NCBI GenBank assembly: GCA_020632715.1
Contig: JACKFA010000006.1
Location: 497,001 to 561,000 of the forward strand
Direction of reading: 5' to 3'
Origin: Deltaproteobacteria bacterium
GTDB taxonomy: Bacteria; Myxococcota_A; UBA9042; PHBI01
Length of the DNA: 64,000 nt
The translations under genes and the position numbers were made by a program. The notes below the pieces were generated by a model. It saw only the letters and a list, made by a program, of their open reading frames with translations, made no database searches and had not been told where the DNA came from. Shown here piece after piece: positions 53,098 to 61,963 of the stretch (position 1 is its first letter; every line of letters begins with the position of its first letter).

Positions 53098-54995
53098 GCG
53101 CGCACCCCCTGGCGGGCGAGCTCGGCCTCGAGCGTCGCCACGACGTCGACCCCCACGTAGACGAAGGCGTCCACGCCGGCGGCGCGGTACGCGGCCTCGC
53201 GGTCTGCGGGTGGCCGCCCCGCGAGGAAGAGCTGCTTCACGCCGGCGCGCTCCTTCAGCGCGCGGGCCGCGGCCTCGGCGCGCTCGGCGTAGACGGCGTC
53301 CGACGAGCAGAGGATGGCGGCGTCGGCGCCCTGGTGGACGACCTCGGCGACGAGCGCGGCGTCACCGTCGTGAGCGCCGCCCCCGAGGGCCTTCACGCCG
53401 CCCGCCTCGAAGAAGGCGCGCGACCACGTGGCGCGGGCGGTGAAGTCGGCCTCGGTGCCGAGGCAGGCGAGGACGACGCGCGGGCGGAGCCCCGTCGCGG
53501 CGAGGTGGGCGTCGCTCCGGTCGCGGAGCCGCTCGAAGGGCTCGGCGATCCGCGCCGGCGCGAGGCGCGTCACGCGCTCGCCGCCGAGCGGTGGGGTCGG
53601 CGCCGGGGCCGCGGGGCGCTCGTCGAGGGCGACCCGCGCCTCGTCGAGGTGCGGGAACTCGGAGACGCCCGTGATCGGCTCCTTCCGGCGCCGCACCCGC
53701 TCGTCACGCGCGCCGCGGGCGGTCGCGATGGCCTCCTGCACGCTGCCGGCGACGAGGGCCGCGCCGACGCCGCCCTGCCGCTCGACGGCCTGGAGCTCGG
53801 CCCACGCGGCGTCCGCGAGGCGCTCGGTCAGCGTCTCGACGGTCCAGCTCCCGCCGGCCGGGTCGGAGACGCGGGTGAGCCCGCCCTCGAGGGCGAGGAC
53901 GAGCGCCGTGTTCTGCGCGAGCCGCCGCGAGAGGGCGCTCGAGCCGCCGAGCGCGTGGGCGAAGTCGACGCTGAGCGCGCTGTTGGCGCCGCCGACGAGC
54001 GCCGCGAAGAGGGCGGCGGTGTTGCGGAGGATGTTCACGTGGGGGTCGCGGCGCGTGAGGATCCGCTCCGCGGTGCGGGCGTGGAGCGTCATGGCGCCGG
54101 CGCCCGGGCTCCCGCCGGCGACCTCGACGATGCGCGCCCAGAGCGCGCGCGCGGCGCGGAGCTTGGCGATCCCGACGACCATCTCGCCGGTCAGGGAGAG
54201 CGTGAAGGCGATCTGCCCGGCGGCCACGTCCACGTCGAGGCCGGCGGCCGTGAACGCGCGGAGGTAGGCGAGCCCGGTGGCCATGGCGTAGCCGAGCGCC
54301 TGCGCCTCGGTGGCGCCGGCGTCGTGCCACGCGCCGTCGTCGGCCATGGCGGTGTCGAGGCCGGGGAGGGCGTCGCGCACGCGGGCGCCGGTCGCGCCGA
54401 GGGCCGCGAGGGCGTCGTCGAGCGAGGTCGCGAGCGCGCCGTCCCTGGCGAGGCGGCCGATGGGGTCGGCGCCGAGGGAGCCGCGGAGGGCGCCCGCGTC
54501 GACGCCGCGGCGCGCGGCGAGCTCGACGAGCCAGCCGGCGGTGGCGTCGTCGTCGGCGAGGCCCTCGAAGGCGAGGGCGACGCGGGCGAGATCGACCCCC
54601 TCGAGCGCGCGGTCGAGCTCGACGGCGTTCGCTACGGCGACGCCGCCCGCCCCGAGCCGGAGGAGCAAGGAGGACGCGCCGTCGGCGAGGTCCCGCCGCG
54701 CGGCGGCGGCGGCGTCCTCCGGGCGCGGCTCGGTGCGGAGCGCCCGGAGGTCGAAGCGCCCGGCGCTGCCGTCGGCGGCGAGCCCGCGCGCCCAGGGGGC
54801 GAGGGCGGCGCTGCCGAGGGGCGGTCGGTCTTCGGGGAAGTCGGCCCGGACGGCCAGCGGATCGAGGGCGTCCCCCCAGGGGAGCCGCACGAGCAGCCGC
54901 TCGTAGGGGGCGCCGCGGAGCTCGCGCTCGACTTGCGCGCGCCACGCCTCGCGGCCGAGGGGATCGAAGGGGAGGGGGGGCTCGCGGTGGTCCAT
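53094..54995 (-). CDS. mutA: Methylmalonyl-CoA mutase small subunit
   Basis: The 633-residue protein is homologous to the large subunit but degenerate: the barrel region is recognisable (AGLDVDVAAGQIAFTLS, RDPHVNILRNTAALFAALVGGANS), while the C-terminal domain lacks the DxHxxG cobalamin motif (CLGTEADF instead). It forms the structural half of the alpha-beta mutase. ATG 54995 follows AAGAAGG; it is the first gene of the operon and reads away from the TlpA gene. Confidence 0.94.
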   Translation of the reverse strand: MDHREPPLPFDPLGREAWRAQVERELRGAPYERLLVRLPWGDALDPLAVRADFPEDRPPLGSAALAPWARGLAADGSAGRFDLRALRTEPRPEDAAAAARRDLADGASSLLLRLGAGGVAVANAVELDRALEGVDLARVALAFEGLADDDATAGWLVELAARRGVDAGALRGSLGADPIGRLARDGALATSLDDALAALGATGARVRDALPGLDTAMADDGAWHDAGATEAQALGYAMATGLAYLRAFTAAGLDVDVAAGQIAFTLSLTGEMVVGIAKLRAARALWARIVEVAGGSPGAGAMTLHARTAERILTRRDPHVNILRNTAALFAALVGGANSALSVDFAHALGGSSALSRRLAQNTALVLALEGGLTRVSDPAGGSWTVETLTERLADAAWAELQAVERQGGVGAALVAGSVQEAIATARGARDERVRRRKEPITGVSEFPHLDEARVALDERPAAPAPTPPLGGERVTRLAPARIAEPFERLRDRSDAHLAATGLRPRVVLACLGTEADFTARATWSRAFFEAGGVKALGGGAHDGDAALVAEVVHQGADAAILCSSDAVYAERAEAAARALKERAGVKQLFLAGRPPADREAAYRAAGVDAFVYVGVDVVATLEAELARQGVRA

Positions 54996-55110
54996 GGGCC
55001 TTCTTCTTGGCTCGGTCGCGGTCAGGCTAGCCCCAAGACCACGCCCCGCCAAGGTCAAATCCCGGTCCTGCTGGCCCTCCCGGCGCCTTCCATGCTAGTC
55101 CACCGCCGCG

Positions 55111-55737
55111 ATGGAGCTCATCGAACGAGTCGACGCGAAGCGCGTCTTCCTCTGGCTCACGGCGGCGGCCCTGGCGGTCACGCTGATGGCGCTCATCCTC
55201 GGCGGGATCCGCGCCGGCGGCCGCGAGGGGCTCGTGAAGGAGCTCCTCGCCGAGACGGACGCCGAGATCATCGACGCGCCGCTCACCGAGCAGCAGGCGC
55301 GCTGGCCGCTCGAGATGCAGGACGGGCAGCGCGTCGAGCTCTCGCAGCTCCCGCGGGACACCCTCGTCTTCGTGAACTTCTGGGCGACCTGGTGCCCGCC
55401 GTGTCGGAACGAGCTCCCGAGCATGCTGAAGCTGCGCCAGTCCCTCGGCGATCGCCGCTTCGCCATGATCGCGGTGAGCTACGACGACGACTGGGACGCC
55501 ATCTCCACCTTCTTCAAGGCGTTCCGCGGCGGGATCCCCGCGCCGAGCGAGCTCTTCGTGCTCCGCGACACCGCCGGCGACGGCCAGCTCACGCTCCGCG
55601 AGACCTTCGGCACGACCAAGCTGCCCGACAGCTACGTCGTCATGAACGGCCGCGTCCTCGCGCGCTTCGTGAACGTGCGCAACTGGACGCACCCGAGCAT
55701 CGTCGACTACTTCCGCCTCCTCGCGCCGGCGCGATGA
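55111..55737 (+). CDS. Membrane-anchored TlpA-like thioredoxin
   Basis: The 208-residue protein has one N-terminal membrane helix (FLWLTAAALAVTLMALILGG, about 13-32) and a thioredoxin fold facing the periplasm, with active site WATWCPPC (Cys about 96 and 99) and cis-Pro in TKLPDSY. It is probably a thiol reductase for exported Cys-containing proteins or for cytochrome maturation. Given the Cys-rich exported proteins nearby, a role in their disulfide state is possible but unproven. Its stop overlaps the next start (ATGA). Confidence 0.9.
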   Translation: MELIERVDAKRVFLWLTAAALAVTLMALILGGIRAGGREGLVKELLAETDAEIIDAPLTEQQARWPLEMQDGQRVELSQLPRDTLVFVNFWATWCPPCRNELPSMLKLRQSLGDRRFAMIAVSYDDDWDAISTFFKAFRGGIPAPSELFVLRDTAGDGQLTLRETFGTTKLPDSYVVMNGRVLARFVNVRNWTHPSIVDYFRLLAPAR

Positions 55738-55895
55738 GCGCCGCGAAGCGCGGGAGCGACGCGCCCATCTACGCCGGCAAGCCCCAGAGCCTCGAGCCGC
55801 CGACCGGGCGGCGCGGGCTGCGCGGCCCGACGGCGCTCGTGATCGGGATCTGGATCGCGGTCGCCCTCGTGAGCCTCGGTCGCCACCTGTTCTGA
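55734..55895 (+). CDS. 53-residue single-helix membrane protein
   Basis: The short gene is coupled to the TlpA-like gene by an ATGA overlap. A polar, positively charged N-terminus (about 1-32) is followed by one membrane helix (TALVIGIWIAVALVSLG) and RHLF at the end. No family was recognised. It could assist the thioredoxin or a membrane redox complex. Confidence 0.65.
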   Translation: MSAAKRGSDAPIYAGKPQSLEPPTGRRGLRGPTALVIGIWIAVALVSLGRHLF

Positions 55896-55989
55896 CGGCG
55901 CCTCCGCGCCGGTACGAACGGTTACTACTGAACGGGCTTGCAGCTTCGCGCGAGGCTGCTATCGTCCTGCGCTCCGAGGAGGAGCCAAC

Positions 55990-56934
55990 GTGGCCGAGTT
56001 CGACTTCGACAACGCCCCGGCCGTCCGCTGTACCGCGCTCGAGAAGCGCTACCCGGACGTGCTCGCGGTCGCCGGCATCGACCTCGAGGTGCGCGCGGGG
56101 GAGTGCCTCGCCGTGCTCGGGCCGAACGGCGCCGGGAAGACCACGACCGTCGAGATGATCGAGGGGCTGACCGCGCCGAGCGCCGGTCGCATCGAGGTCT
56201 TCGGGCGCCCATGGGGCCAGGGCGCGCGCAGCGACCGCGCGATCCGCGGGGTCATCGGCGTGCAGCTCCAGGAGACGCACTTCCAGGAGAAGCTCACGAT
56301 CGACGAGACCCTCGCGATGTTCCACAGCTTCTTCCCGGTGGGCCAGTCGGCGGACGACGTCCTCGCCATGGTCGCGCTCGAGGGGAAGCGGGCAGCGCGC
56401 GTCGGGAAGCTCTCGGGCGGCCAGAAGCAGCGGCTCGCGCTCGCGTGCGCGCTCATCGGCGCGCCGCGGCTCCTCTGCCTCGACGAGCCGACGACCGGCC
56501 TCGATCCGCAGTCGCGGCGGCAGCTCTGGGAGGTCGTCGAGGCGTTCCAGGCGCGAGGCGGCACCGTGCTCCTCACGACGCACTACATGGAGGAGGCCGC
56601 GCGCCTCGCGGACCGCGTCGCGATCATGGACCACGGCAAGGTCATCGCCGAGGACACGCCCGACGCCCTCGTCGCCTCGCTCGGCGCCGACCAGGTCATC
56701 GAGCTCGAGCTCGAGGGCGCGCCGCCGGTCGGGCTCGACGCGCTCCCGGGCGTCCGCGCGGTGCGCCCCCACGGGGACGCGATCCGGCTCTCGGTCGGCG
56801 ACGTCGCGCGGGTGATGCCCGGGCTCCTCGCGCACCTCGAGGCCGTCGGCGCGCCGCTCCAGAACCTCTCGACCCACCGCGCGACGCTCGAGGACGTCTT
56901 CGTCGAGAAGACCGGGCGCGCGCTCAGGGAGTGA
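55990..56934 (+). CDS. ABC transporter ATP-binding protein
   Basis: The 314-residue nucleotide-binding subunit is of the ABC-2/drug-export (CcmA-like) type: Walker A GPNGAGKTT (about 45), signature LSGGQKQR (about 141), Walker B LLCLDEPTTGLD and the switch His in TTHYMEEA, then a C-terminal extension ending LEDVFVEKTGR. The GTG start follows GAGGAGGAG. It powers the permease encoded five bases downstream. The exported substrate is unknown. Confidence 0.94.
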   Translation: MAEFDFDNAPAVRCTALEKRYPDVLAVAGIDLEVRAGECLAVLGPNGAGKTTTVEMIEGLTAPSAGRIEVFGRPWGQGARSDRAIRGVIGVQLQETHFQEKLTIDETLAMFHSFFPVGQSADDVLAMVALEGKRAARVGKLSGGQKQRLALACALIGAPRLLCLDEPTTGLDPQSRRQLWEVVEAFQARGGTVLLTTHYMEEAARLADRVAIMDHGKVIAEDTPDALVASLGADQVIELELEGAPPVGLDALPGVRAVRPHGDAIRLSVGDVARVMPGLLAHLEAVGAPLQNLSTHRATLEDVFVEKTGRALRE

Positions 56935-56939
56935 CCCGC

Positions 56940-58067
56940 ATGGCGGAACCCACCAAACCTCCCCCGGCGCAGGCGGCGCGCGGTCCGAAGAGCCCGCTGC
57001 TCGCGCTCACGCTCGCGCGTATCCGCATCTTCGTGCGCGAGCCGGCGGCGCTCTTCTGGGTGTTCGGCTTCCCGGTGCTGCTCGCGGTCGGGCTCGGCAT
57101 CGCGTTCCGCGAGGGGCCGGTCGAGCCCGTGCACGTGGGGCTCCCGGCGGGGGACCCGGGCACCGCCGAGGTCCAGCGCCTGCTCGACGGCAAGGAGGGC
57201 CTCGCCGTCGAGGTCCTCGCGGCGGACGCGCTCGAGGAGCGGCTCGCGAAGGGCACGATCGACATCATCGTCCGCTACCGCGGGGAGGGGGCCGAGAAGG
57301 GCGCCGCGGCGGCGCCGGAGGGCGCCGGCGCTGCCGTGGTCGACCTCCGCTTCGATCCCGCGCGCGACGAGGGGCGCTTCGCGCGACGCGCCGTCGACGA
57401 CGCGCTCCAGCGCGCGCTCGGCCGCGAGGACGTCGCCACGATCACCGAGCACACCGAGATCCCGCGCGGGCGCCGCTACATCGACTTCCTGCTGCCCGGG
57501 CTCATCGCGATGAACCTGCTCGGCTCGAGCCTCTGGGGCGTGGGCTACGCGATCGTGCAGGAGCGGCGCGGGAAGCTCCTCCGGCGCTTCGCGGTGACGC
57601 CGATGCGGCGCAGCGACTTCCTGCTCTCGTTCCTGCTCTCCCGCTTCGTGTTCCTCTTCGCGGAGGTCGTGGCGCTCCTCGGGTTCGGGGCGCTCGCGTT
57701 CGACGTGACGGTGATGGGCAGCGTCGTGGACGTCGGGATCCTGTGCGTCGTCGGCGCGCTCTCCTTCATGGGGATCGCGGCGGTCATCGGCGCGCGCACC
57801 GACAGCGTCGAGGTCGCCTCGGGGTTCATGAACCTCGCGACGCTCCCCATGTGGATCCTCTCGGGCACCTTCTTCTCGTACGAGCGCTTCCCGGAGGCCG
57901 TGCAGCCGATCATCCAGGCGCTGCCGCTGACGGCGCTGAACGACGGCCTCCGCGCCGTCGTGAACGACGGGCGCGGGCTCATCGACGTGTTGCCGCAGCT
58001 CGCCGTGCTCGTGGCGTGGGGTGTCGTCGGCTTCGCGATCGGGCTCAAGACGTTCCGGTGGCGTTGA
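56940..58067 (+). CDS. ABC-2 type transporter permease
   Basis: The 375-residue protein has one helix near the N-terminus (ALFWVFGFPVLLAVGLGIAF, about 35-55), a periplasmic domain of about 130 residues, then five or six helices (about 185-372) with family segments GLIAMNLLGSSLWGVGYAIV, RFAVTPMRRSDFLLS and LPMWILSGTFFSYERFP. With the ATPase it forms an ABC exporter, probably for a drug, lipid or polysaccharide precursor. Confidence 0.92.
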   Translation: MAEPTKPPPAQAARGPKSPLLALTLARIRIFVREPAALFWVFGFPVLLAVGLGIAFREGPVEPVHVGLPAGDPGTAEVQRLLDGKEGLAVEVLAADALEERLAKGTIDIIVRYRGEGAEKGAAAAPEGAGAAVVDLRFDPARDEGRFARRAVDDALQRALGREDVATITEHTEIPRGRRYIDFLLPGLIAMNLLGSSLWGVGYAIVQERRGKLLRRFAVTPMRRSDFLLSFLLSRFVFLFAEVVALLGFGALAFDVTVMGSVVDVGILCVVGALSFMGIAAVIGARTDSVEVASGFMNLATLPMWILSGTFFSYERFPEAVQPIIQALPLTALNDGLRAVVNDGRGLIDVLPQLAVLVAWGVVGFAIGLKTFRWR

Positions 58068-58153
58068 TCGACACGCGCGGCGGCTGGCTGCGCGCGCCGA
58101 TCGCGCGCGGGCGGATGAAAAAAAGGACGCGGCCACGAAAAAAGATCTCAAGA

Positions 58154-58236
58154 GGGCGGTGGGGGCAACCGATGAGTAGATGCATGACCCACTCGGGTGG
58201 CCGCCCAGGTCACCTACCCGCCCGCTACGACTCATC
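58154..58236 (+). promoter_or_regulatory. Candidate structured RNA leader
   Basis: The 252-bp gap 58068-58319 contains unusual A-rich runs (58118-58144) and nested complementarity: GATGAG/CTCATC (58171-58176/58231-58236), TGACC/GGTCA (58185-58189/58208-58212), and GGGCGG/CCGCCC (58154-58159/58218-58223), which crosses the first pair. An intrinsic terminator follows, 40 bp before the peptidase start. This arrangement could be a riboswitch-like attenuator or a small RNA; no known class was recognised. Confidence 0.35.
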
Positions 58237-58241
58237 GAACG

Positions 58242-58280
58242 CACCGCAGATGGCTTGCCATCTGCGGTGTCCTGCCTTTT
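58242..58280 (+). terminator. Perfect 13-bp hairpin with T-rich tail
   Basis: CACCGCAGATGGC and its exact complement GCCATCTGCGGTG are separated by TT, and TCCTGCCTTTT follows. It may end the ABC exporter operon 175 bp upstream, or act as an attenuator for the M49 peptidase gene that starts at 58320. Confidence 0.75.
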
Positions 58281-58319
58281 CATCGCCCCTCGACTTTTTT
58301 CGACCGGGACGGTGACGCG

Positions 58320-60554
58320 ATGAGGCTCGTCGGGGGTGTGATGGCGCTGATGCTGGGATTGACCGGGTGCAAGGGCAAGCCCGCTGCCGACGCGGACACC
58401 GCGCCCGCAGCCACGACGGCGCCCGTATCCGAGGACACGGCGGTCGCGCCCGAGCCGGACACGGCCGAGCCCGCGACCGGGACGGCGGCGCCCGAGGCGG
58501 ACGCGAGCGAGACGGCGGCGCCGTCTGCGGCCGACGCGACCGCGGCGACCCAGGCGGACGCCGGCTCGGCGGCGGCGGACGACGACTTCGTCTGGAAGAC
58601 CGAGCAGTTCGCGGACATCAAGATCCTGCGCTACCGGATCCCGGGCTTCGACGAGCTCTCGCCGCAGCAGAAGAAGCTCGCCTACTACCTGAGCCAGGCG
58701 GCGCTCTCCGGGCGCGACATGACCTGGGCGCAGAACACGCGCCACGGGCTCCTGCTCCGGCGCACGCTCGAGGGCATCGACAAGGCGTACACGGGCGACA
58801 AGTCCGCCGCGGCCTACAAGGACGCCTTCACGACCTACCTGAAGCGCGTGTGGTTCTCGTACGGGAACTTCCACCACTACAGCTCGAAGAAGTTCCTGCC
58901 GGACTTCACGAAGGAGGACTTCGCCGGGTTCGTCGAGAACACGCCGGCGGAGAGCCTGCCGCTCGCCGAGGGGCAGACGAAGGAAGACCTCCTGAAGGCC
59001 CTCGAGCCGGTCATCTTCGACGCGGCGTTCGAGCCGCAGGGCACCTCGAAGGACCCGGACGGCGACCTCGTCACGAGCTCCTTCAACAACTTCTACGAGG
59101 GCGTCACGCAGGCCGAGGTCGAGGCGTTCTACAAGGCCAAGAAGGCCACGAACCCCGACCGCGTGCCGATGTGGGGCCTCTCGTCGCGCCTCGTGAAGCA
59201 GGAGGACGGCACCATCGTGGAGATCCCGCAGAAGATCGGCGGGCTCTACGGCGAGGCCATCGAGAAGGTCGTCGGCTGGCTCGAGAAGGCGGCGACCGTC
59301 GCCGAGAACGACGCGCAGAAGGCGTCCATCGAGACGCTCATCGCCTTCTACAAGACGGGCGACCCCGAGGACTTCGAGAAGCACGGCGTCGCCTGGGTCG
59401 CCGACACGCAGTCGAAGATCGACTTCGTCAACGGCTTCATCGAGACGTACGGCGACGCCATGGACCTCCGCGGGACCTACGAGTCCATCGTCTCGCTCCG
59501 CGACGAGGAGGCCACGAAGCGCATCGCCGCCATCTCGAACGAGGCGGCGTGGTTCGAGAAGAACTCGCCCATCCCCGACGAGTACAAGAAGGAGGACGTG
59601 AAGGGCATCACCGCCAAGGTGATCACCATCATCACGGGCTCCGGCGACTCGGGCCCGGCGTTCCCGATCGGCATCAACCTCCCGAACTCCGACTGGATCC
59701 GGAAGGACTTCGGCTCGAAGTCGGTGAGCCTCGGCAACATCGTGCACTCCTACGAGGAGGCGTCGAAGTCGAGCGGGATCCTCGAGGAGTTCGCCGAGTC
59801 GGGCGCCGAGATCGCGCGCGCCAAGGCCCACGACGACCTCGGCGACAAGCTCCACACCGACATGCACGAGGTCATCGGGCACGCCTCGGGCAAGATGAAG
59901 GAGGGCGTGGCGTCCTCCTCCGAGACGCTCAAGCACTACGCGAGCGCGCTCGAGGAGGGCCGCGCCGACCTCGTCGCGCTCTACTTCCTCATGGACCCGA
60001 AGCTCGTCGAGATCGGCGTCATGGACAGCCTCGAGACGGGCAAGGCCGCCTACGACGACTACATCCGCAACGGGCTCCTCGTGCAGCTCGCGCGCGTGCC
60101 GCTCGGTGAGAACATCGAGGAGGCGCACATGCGGAACCGCGCGATGATCGCCCGCTGGGCCCTCGAGAAGGGCGCGCCCGACAACGTCATCGAGCGCATC
60201 GACCGCGACGGCAAGACCTACTTCCGCGTCAACGACTACGACAAGCTCCGCGAGCTCTTCGGGAAGCTCCTGAACGAGATCCAGCGCATCAAGTCCGAGG
60301 GGGACTTCGAGGCCGGCAAGGCGCTCATCGAGGGCTACGGCGTCAAGATCGACCCGGCGCTTCACGCGCAGGTCATCGAGCGCTACAAGAAGCTCGGCAT
60401 CGCGCCCTACGGCGGGTTCATCAACCCGCGCCTCGTCCCGGTCACCGAGGGCGACGAGATCGTCGACGTGAAGGTCGAGTACCCGACCGACTTCGCCGAC
60501 CAGATGCGCGAGTACGCCGAGAAGTACTCCTTCCTCCCGACCCCGAAGGGCTGA
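58320..60554 (+). CDS. Dipeptidyl-peptidase III-like (M49) lipoprotein
   Basis: The 744-residue protein has lipobox LTGC (Cys about 17) and an Ala/Asp/Thr linker to about residue 85. The M49 zinc peptidase domain has HEVIGH (about 515-520), the bacterial form of the HExxxH motif, and the second motif EEGRAD (about 545). DPP III enzymes remove dipeptides from the N-terminus of oligopeptides. Most studied members are cytosolic, so the lipid anchor is notable; it could feed on peptides released by the other exported proteases. Confidence 0.92.
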   Translation: MRLVGGVMALMLGLTGCKGKPAADADTAPAATTAPVSEDTAVAPEPDTAEPATGTAAPEADASETAAPSAADATAATQADAGSAAADDDFVWKTEQFADIKILRYRIPGFDELSPQQKKLAYYLSQAALSGRDMTWAQNTRHGLLLRRTLEGIDKAYTGDKSAAAYKDAFTTYLKRVWFSYGNFHHYSSKKFLPDFTKEDFAGFVENTPAESLPLAEGQTKEDLLKALEPVIFDAAFEPQGTSKDPDGDLVTSSFNNFYEGVTQAEVEAFYKAKKATNPDRVPMWGLSSRLVKQEDGTIVEIPQKIGGLYGEAIEKVVGWLEKAATVAENDAQKASIETLIAFYKTGDPEDFEKHGVAWVADTQSKIDFVNGFIETYGDAMDLRGTYESIVSLRDEEATKRIAAISNEAAWFEKNSPIPDEYKKEDVKGITAKVITIITGSGDSGPAFPIGINLPNSDWIRKDFGSKSVSLGNIVHSYEEASKSSGILEEFAESGAEIARAKAHDDLGDKLHTDMHEVIGHASGKMKEGVASSSETLKHYASALEEGRADLVALYFLMDPKLVEIGVMDSLETGKAAYDDYIRNGLLVQLARVPLGENIEEAHMRNRAMIARWALEKGAPDNVIERIDRDGKTYFRVNDYDKLRELFGKLLNEIQRIKSEGDFEAGKALIEGYGVKIDPALHAQVIERYKKLGIAPYGGFINPRLVPVTEGDEIVDVKVEYPTDFADQMREYAEKYSFLPTPKG

Positions 60555-60606
60555 GCGCCGAAGCGGCGGCGAGGCCCCCCGCGCCGACCCGGACCTGGAG
60601 ATCGCG

Positions 60607-61638
60607 ATGGCCCACGGAACCAGGCAGATCCTCCTCGTCGGCGCGGGCGCCGTCGGCCTCGCCTACGGGCGCCACCTCCAGGCGGGGGGCGCCCAGGTCG
60701 CGTTCTTCGTGAAGCCGAAGCACGCGGCCTCCGCGCGCGACGGCTTCGCGATGTACCCGCTCAACACGAAGGCGGGGAAGCGGCGCGAGCCCGTCCGCTT
60801 CGAGGGCTTCGACGTCCTCACCACGATGGACGAGGTGCGCGCGCGGCGCTGGGACCAGGTCTGGCTCTGCGTGTCCGCGCCCGCCCTCCGCGCGGGCGAC
60901 TGGTTCGAGGAGCTCGCCGGCGCGATGGGCGACGCGACGCTCGTGTCGCTCACGCCGGGCCTCGAGGATCGCGCCATCATCACGGCGCGCGTGCCCGAGG
61001 AGCGCGTGGTGGAGGGGATGATCAACATGATCTCCTACCAGGCGCCGCTCGCGACCGAGACCGTCCCCGACCCGGGCGTCGCGTACTGGTATCCGGGGAA
61101 GAACCCCTTCTCCGGCCCCGCCGACCGCGTGGCGGGCGTGGTCGAGGCGCTCTCCGCCGGCGGCTGGAAGGCGAAGGCCGTCCGCGACGTGACCCGCTCG
61201 GGCACGTTCGGGTCGGCCGTGCTCATGCCGCACCTCGTGGCGCTCGAGGCGTCCGGCTGGAAGTTCGCGCCGTTCCGGAAGAGCGAGGTCCTGCCGCTCG
61301 CGTCGCGCGCCTCGCGCGAGGCGATGAAGGTCGTGGCGGCGTACCGGGGGGAGCGGCGCCCCATGCACCACGTGCTCATCCGCCCGTGGCTCCTGAAGCT
61401 CCTGACGCGCCTCGCGCCGCGGGTGCTGCCGCTCGATATCGAGACCTACCTCGGCTACCACTTCACGAAGGTGGGCGACCAGACCGAGCTCCTCCTCGAC
61501 TCCTACCTCGCGGTCGCCGCCGAGAAGGGGCTCGACGTGCCCGCCATCCGCGAGCTCCGTGAGCGCCTCGCCCGCGTGCGCGCCGCCGAGGCCGAGGTCG
61601 AGGCCCCCGACCGGCGCGGGAAGCTCGCCGCGGGCTGA
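60607..61638 (+). CDS. Ketopantoate reductase-like NAD(P)-binding protein
   Basis: The 343-residue protein has an ApbA/PanE-type Rossmann domain: LLVGAGAVGLAYGRHL (about 9-24), QVWLCVSAPAL and TLVSLTPGLEDR. The C-terminal helical domain is not a clear match to PanE, and the ketopantoate-binding Lys/Glu residues could not be placed, so the substrate is uncertain. ATG 60607 follows GGAG. It is convergent with the small repeat-peptide gene on the other strand. Confidence 0.8.
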   Translation: MAHGTRQILLVGAGAVGLAYGRHLQAGGAQVAFFVKPKHAASARDGFAMYPLNTKAGKRREPVRFEGFDVLTTMDEVRARRWDQVWLCVSAPALRAGDWFEELAGAMGDATLVSLTPGLEDRAIITARVPEERVVEGMINMISYQAPLATETVPDPGVAYWYPGKNPFSGPADRVAGVVEALSAGGWKAKAVRDVTRSGTFGSAVLMPHLVALEASGWKFAPFRKSEVLPLASRASREAMKVVAAYRGERRPMHHVLIRPWLLKLLTRLAPRVLPLDIETYLGYHFTKVGDQTELLLDSYLAVAAEKGLDVPAIRELRERLARVRAAEAEVEAPDRRGKLAAG

Positions 61639-61743
61639 AGCCCGGGGCGCGAGCGCGCCATCCGTCACGTCACGCGGCGGTCACGTCGCGTCGCGTCGAA
61701 CCCCCGGCGTCGCGCGCCGTGTCTTCCCGGGGCGCCGACGTGT

Positions 61744-61761
61744 CAGGGCGGACACGCCCTG
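61744..61761 (-). terminator. Hairpin after repeat-peptide gene
   Basis: CAGGGCG/CGCCCTG with a 4-base loop starts 4 bp after the stop codon of the small minus-strand gene. There is no T-run, but the position suits a 3'-end structure. Confidence 0.5.
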
Positions 61762-61765
61762 CGCA

Positions 61766-61927
61766 TCACACGATGGGCACGCCCTCGATGGCGATGGGGA
61801 CGCCGTCGATGGTGATGGGCACGCCGTCGATCGCGATGGGGACGCCGTCGATGAGCGCCACACCCGCCGGGGTGGAGGAGGTCCCGGCGGGCGTGGCGTG
61901 GTTCATCGTGGGGAGGCGTCGCGTCAT
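61766..61927 (-). CDS. Small repeat-peptide gene under sigma-54 control
   Basis: The 53-codon frame begins MTRRLPTMNHATPAG, with a second possible ATG at 61906. Its C-terminal 31 residues are four units of seven: DGVPIAI, DGVPITI, DGVPIAI and EGVPIV, ending directly at TGA. The frame lies 37 bp downstream of a consensus sigma-54 promoter on the same strand and is closed by a hairpin. No strong Shine-Dalgarno is seen, and no signal peptide. The repeated Val/Pro/Ile units could form a beta-rich assembly, or be repeated cores of a modified peptide; no modifying enzyme lies in the window. No family was recognised. The opposite strand also has an open frame with MGTPSMA repeats but no promoter. 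Confidence 0.5.
   Translation of the reverse strand: MTRRLPTMNHATPAGTSSTPAGVALIDGVPIAIDGVPITIDGVPIAIEGVPIV
61772..61855. repeat. Four tandem 21-bp repeats
   Basis: Four contiguous 21-bp units of the form GATGGGxACGCCxTCGATxxx differ at few positions, so the repeat is in phase with the minus-strand reading frame (seven codons per unit). Confidence 0.9.
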
Positions 61928-61963
61928 GGCACAGGTCTCGACGAAGAGGGTGCCCCGACGTTC

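Noticed and set aside
58171..58236. tRNA-like fold
   Set aside because: No T-loop GTTCRA sequence and no CCA-proximal acceptor stem of seven pairs.
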